DNA of 64,000 nt from Lysobacter sp. (GTDB lineage: Bacteria > Pseudomonadota > Gammaproteobacteria > Xanthomonadales > Xanthomonadaceae): positions 1 through 64,000 of the forward strand of contig SSGH01000024.1 in NCBI GenBank assembly GCA_008015835.1, in the 5' to 3' direction. The notes beneath the pieces were generated by a model. It was not told the DNA's origin. It worked only from the letters and a program-made list of their open reading frames with translations, and ran no database searches. Positions 61,438-64,000 of this stretch are shown here, one piece after another. A program made the position numbers and the translations under genes. How positions within the stretch are numbered: the first letter of the stretch is position 1; every line of letters starts with the position of its first letter.

Positions 61438-62434
61438 GCGCGTGCTCGCCCGCGTCGTCGGACAAATGCCGCGACGCCAACGCCGCGAGCGCCTGCGCGT
61501 GCGCGGGACTGCTGTTGAGGCACGGGATGTAGCGCAGCGATTCGCCGCCGTGCGCGCGGAACAGTTCGGCGTTCTGGATCGAAATCTCCTCCAGCGTCTC
61601 CAAACAATCCACCGCGAAACCGGGGCAGACCACGTCCAGCGTCTTCACGCCCTGCACGCCGAGACTCTCCAGCACTTTGTCGGTGTACGGCTGCAGCCAA
61701 GGCTCGCGGCCGAAACGCGATTGGAAGGTCAGCATCGCCTCGTCCGGCGCGATGCCGAGCGCAGCGACGATGGCGTCCACGCTGGCGCGCGACTGCGCGG
61801 CGTAGGGGTCGCCCGCGTCGACCAAGCGCTGCGGAATGCCGTGGAACGAGAACAGCAGGCGTTCGGCGCGGCCGTGCTGCGCCCAATGCGCGCGGATCGA
61901 ATCGGCGACGGCGGCGACCCAGGCGGGGTCGAGGTGGTAGTCCTCGATCGTCGAGAACGCGAGTGCGCCTTCATGTACTTCGTCGTCGAGTTCTTCGATC
62001 TTGTCCACGACCGATGCGGTGGTGGTCGTCGAATACTGCGGATACAGCGGCAAGACGAGAATGCGGCGCACGCCGTCGGCGCGTAGTTTCGCGACCACGT
62101 CGGCCATCGAAGGATTGCCGTACCGCATCGCCCACGCCACCCGCACGTTCGGCAGCAGCGGCCGCATCTCGGCGGCGAGGTCGCCGGTATGCACCGCCAG
62201 CGGCGAGCCGCCGCCCATCCAGATTTCCGCGTATTTCTTCGCCACTTTCGGGCCGCGGATCGGCAGGATGATGAAATGCAGCAGCGGGCACCACAGCCAG
62301 CGCGTCAGCGGCACCACGCGGTAATCGTGCAGAAATTCGGAGAGATAGCGGCGGACGGCGCTCGCGGTCGGCGCGTCGGGCGTTCCCAGGTTCACCAGCA
62401 GGACGGCGGTGTCGTGTTCGGTCGGTGTCGTCAT
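61430..62434 (-). CDS. hemH: Ferrochelatase
   Basis: A 334-residue enzyme inserting Fe2+ into protoporphyrin IX. Diagnostic segments are VNLGTPDAPT, AMRYGNPSMADVV, VLPLYPQYSTTT, LLFSFHGIPQRLVDAGDPY (with the metal-binding His) and TFQSRFGREPWLQPYTD. VVCPGFAVDCLETLEEI near the end is also typical. The length is normal. The 225-nt gap upstream to the SYLF gene should carry divergent promoters; no clear site is picked. Confidence 0.96.
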   Translation of the reverse strand: MTTPTEHDTAVLLVNLGTPDAPTASAVRRYLSEFLHDYRVVPLTRWLWCPLLHFIILPIRGPKVAKKYAEIWMGGGSPLAVHTGDLAAEMRPLLPNVRVAWAMRYGNPSMADVVAKLRADGVRRILVLPLYPQYSTTTTASVVDKIEELDDEVHEGALAFSTIEDYHLDPAWVAAVADSIRAHWAQHGRAERLLFSFHGIPQRLVDAGDPYAAQSRASVDAIVAALGIAPDEAMLTFQSRFGREPWLQPYTDKVLESLGVQGVKTLDVVCPGFAVDCLETLEEISIQNAELFRAHGGESLRYIPCLNSSPAHAQALAALASRHLSDDAGEHAHA

Positions 62435-62659
62435 CGCGCATAGGATGACAGCCGCGCGCGGTTCCGTCAGCGCGGCGGGGAACCTTCGACCGAGACGCGC
62501 GTCCGATCTTCGGCGCGTCGTCGCGCGTTCGCCCGTGGGCTTGGCCTAAAATCGGCTCTTCGCCGAGTTCGCCGCACTTCCGCGCCGCGCGCGCCGTGCC
62601 GCTGAGATTCATCCTGCTCCCGCTAGGCTGCGGGGGCTTCCCCCGACGGAGTCCGTTCG

Positions 62660-63523
62660 ATGTCCCCACGTTCCCACCGCCTTCGTCCGCTCGCCGCCGC
62701 CCTGCTCGTGTCGGCGGCGCTGGCGGCCCCGCTGGCCTTCGCCGGCCCGCGCGAAGACGCGCAAGCCGATAACGCCGCGCGCGTGCTGTCGGAGATCCAG
62801 GCGATCCCCGAGTCGGCCATTCCCGACAAATTGCTCGACGAGGCCAAAGCCATCGTGATCGTGCCGGACACGGTCAAAGCCGGCCTGGTGCTGGGCGGCC
62901 GCCGCGGCCGCGGCCTGCTGGCCGTGCGCACGCCCGACGGCGACTGGTCGAACCCCAGCTTCGTCACCCTCACCGGCGGCAGCATCGGTTTCCAGGTCGG
63001 CGTGCAATCGGCCGACGTGGTGCTGGTGTTCCGCAGCGAACGCGGCCTGGATTCGATCGTCAACGGCAAATTCACCCTCGGCGCCGACGCCGGCGTGGCC
63101 GCCGGGCCGATGGGCCGCAACGCCTCCGCCGCCACCGACGGGCAAATGAAGGCCGAAATCTGGTCGTGGTCGCGCGCCCGCGGCCTGTTCGCCGGCGTGG
63201 CGCTGGATGGCGCGGTGCTGTCGATCGACGACAAGTCCAACGAAGCGGTGTACGGCCGCGACACCACGCCGCGGATGATCTTCGAAGACCGCGCGCCGCA
63301 GGGCGCGTCCGATGCGGTGGCGAAATTCCGCGACCTGCTGGCCCAGGCCAGCGCCGGCGCCCGCCAGCGTCGCGCCGACGACCCGGCGCCGACGACGACC
63401 CCGACGATGCCGGTCGCGCCCGCGGACGCCGCCGCGCCGACGCCCGCCGCCGACGCCCAACCGCAAACTTTCCAGACCGTGGAGCCCGCCGACACCCCGG
63501 CCAAGGGCGAACCGCTGCCCTGA
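62660..63523 (+). CDS. Exported SYLF/Ysc84-domain lipid-binding protein
   Basis: A 287-residue protein. The signal peptide (LAAALLVSAALAAPLAFA) is followed by a SYLF domain (residues ~40-215) with IPDKLLDEAKAIVIVPDTVK, GGSIGFQVGVQSADVVLVFR, and LGADAGVAAGPMGRNA. The SYLF fold binds phosphoinositide-like lipids in eukaryotes. Bacterial homologues are envelope proteins of unclear role. The C-terminal ~60 residues are Pro/Ala-rich and unstructured. It is 93 nt upstream of tatA and possibly separately transcribed. Confidence 0.87.
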   Translation: MSPRSHRLRPLAAALLVSAALAAPLAFAGPREDAQADNAARVLSEIQAIPESAIPDKLLDEAKAIVIVPDTVKAGLVLGGRRGRGLLAVRTPDGDWSNPSFVTLTGGSIGFQVGVQSADVVLVFRSERGLDSIVNGKFTLGADAGVAAGPMGRNASAATDGQMKAEIWSWSRARGLFAGVALDGAVLSIDDKSNEAVYGRDTTPRMIFEDRAPQGASDAVAKFRDLLAQASAGARQRRADDPAPTTTPTMPVAPADAAAPTPAADAQPQTFQTVEPADTPAKGEPLP

Positions 63524-63616
63524 CCGCGCGGGTTTTCGCCCTGCGCCGCCGCGTCGCGTTCAACCTGCGCCGCGGCGGTGCGTTATCCTGAGCGACCCCT
63601 CACTACGAGCGCACCC

Positions 63617-63841
63617 ATGGGCAGTTTCAGCATCTGGCATTGGATCATCCTTCTGGTGATCGTGCTCTTGGTGTTCGGCACCAAACGCCTGACCAGCGGG
63701 GCCAAGGATTTGGGCAAAGCCGTCAACGAATTCAAGAAAGGCATGCAGGGCGACGACAAGCCCGCGCAACTGAGCGACCAGTCCGACAAATCCTCGACGT
63801 CGAACGAATCTCAGCGAAACGACGACAACGTCGCGCGCTGA
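63617..63841 (+). CDS. tatA: Sec-independent translocase subunit TatA
   Basis: A 74-residue single-span protein that forms the Tat pore. The N-terminal helix ([20 protein letters not shown]), the [20 protein letters not shown] amphipathic helix, and a short Ser/Asp-rich tail are all typical. ATG 63617 puts the membrane helix at the N-terminus. tatB starts 53 nt later. Confidence 0.95.
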   Translation: MGSFSIWHWIILLVIVLLVFGTKRLTSGAKDLGKAVNEFKKGMQGDDKPAQLSDQSDKSSTSNESQRNDDNVAR

Positions 63842-63894
63842 GTCCGGGCCACCTTTCCCGAGCGGGCGCGGTTCGACCGCGCCCCGACGAGCTT

Positions 63895-64000
63895 ATGTTC
63901 GATATCGGTGCTTCCGAACTGTTCCTGGTCGCGATCGTCGCCTTGATCGTGCTCGGGCCCGAACGCCTGCCGAAAGCCGCGCGCTTCGCCGGCCTGTGGG
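63895..64000 (+). CDS. tatB: Sec-independent translocase subunit TatB (3'-truncated by window end)
   Basis: The first 35 codons are visible: [20 protein letters not shown] then [15 protein letters not shown]. The GPERLP hinge after the membrane helix is diagnostic of TatB. It continues past base 64000; tatC is expected next. Confidence 0.93.
   Translation, partial: MFDIGASELFLVAIVALIVLGPERLPKAARFAGLW

Overview
The window is about 64 kb of very GC-rich DNA with tightly packed, often overlapping genes. It contains no rRNA, no tRNA and no CRISPR array that I could find. Gene content points to the Xanthomonadaceae/Lysobacteraceae (Lysobacter-like). The main reasons are a xanthomonadin/aryl-polyene pigment cluster ending in an XanB2-type chorismatase, housekeeping genes typical of the group (hemB, aroE, rep, plsB, ttcA, rdgC, hemH, tatAB), and several families of palindromic REP elements. 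The genus is inference.

Layout. 1-15.2 kb: aryl-polyene (xanthomonadin-type) cluster. A ketosynthase, a chain-length factor, a glycosyltransferase and a halogenase-like flavoprotein run on the plus strand. They converge on a long minus-strand operon: ACP, membrane protein, ApeI-type dehydratase, acyltransferase, LolA-like carrier, MMPL exporter, ApeP-type dehydratase, an unrelated small gene, ketoreductase and an exported protein. A second halogenase-like flavoprotein and XanB2 (3-/4-hydroxybenzoate supply) close the cluster. The acyl-ACP ligase and further ACP/KS genes are not in view and probably lie upstream of base 1. 15.2-21.9 kb: small membrane proteins, an incomplete oligopeptide-type ABC transporter, hemB-aroE and an EF-hand protein. 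22.0-28.2 kb: a co-directional lipid operon resembling E. coli ynbABCD (CDP-alcohol phosphatidyltransferase, hydrolase-methyltransferase fusion, PAP2-dual-specificity phosphatase fusion, membrane protein, acyltransferase, CdsA-like enzyme). 28.25-29.5 kb: an AT-rich island with a cytosolic-type 5'-nucleotidase, bounded by exact 28-bp inverted copies of a REP element.

30-35.3 kb: mutM with an in-frame REP insertion, an ECF-like sigma factor, a Ser/Thr kinase-TPR protein and a lipoprotein. 35.6-48.1 kb: tdk, two tandem Sel1-like exported paralogues, rep helicase, a TSUP transporter, an e(P4)-type acid phosphatase, a candidate Fur-linked small RNA, a lipoprotein coupled to plsB, and an AbgT-family transporter. 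48.2-54.8 kb: a 1,639-residue secreted protein with 21 RCC1-type repeats, then an MFS sugar-type transporter. 55-57 kb: a zinc-ribbon gene with a truncated copy, and a lipoprotein gene broken by one stop codon. 57-64 kb: ttcA, rdgC, an 83-bp tandem repeat, a YgjP-type metalloprotein, an alpha/beta hydrolase with hemH, a SYLF-domain protein, tatA and the start of tatB.

The most unusual theme is how REP elements shape genes. They sit in frame inside mutM and an ABC ATPase, form the C-terminus of the pigment exporter, overlap the presumed ribosome-binding site of the PAP2 gene, truncate a zinc-ribbon copy and flank a foreign gene. The most promising candidate system is the ynb-like lipid operon, whose product is unknown to me.
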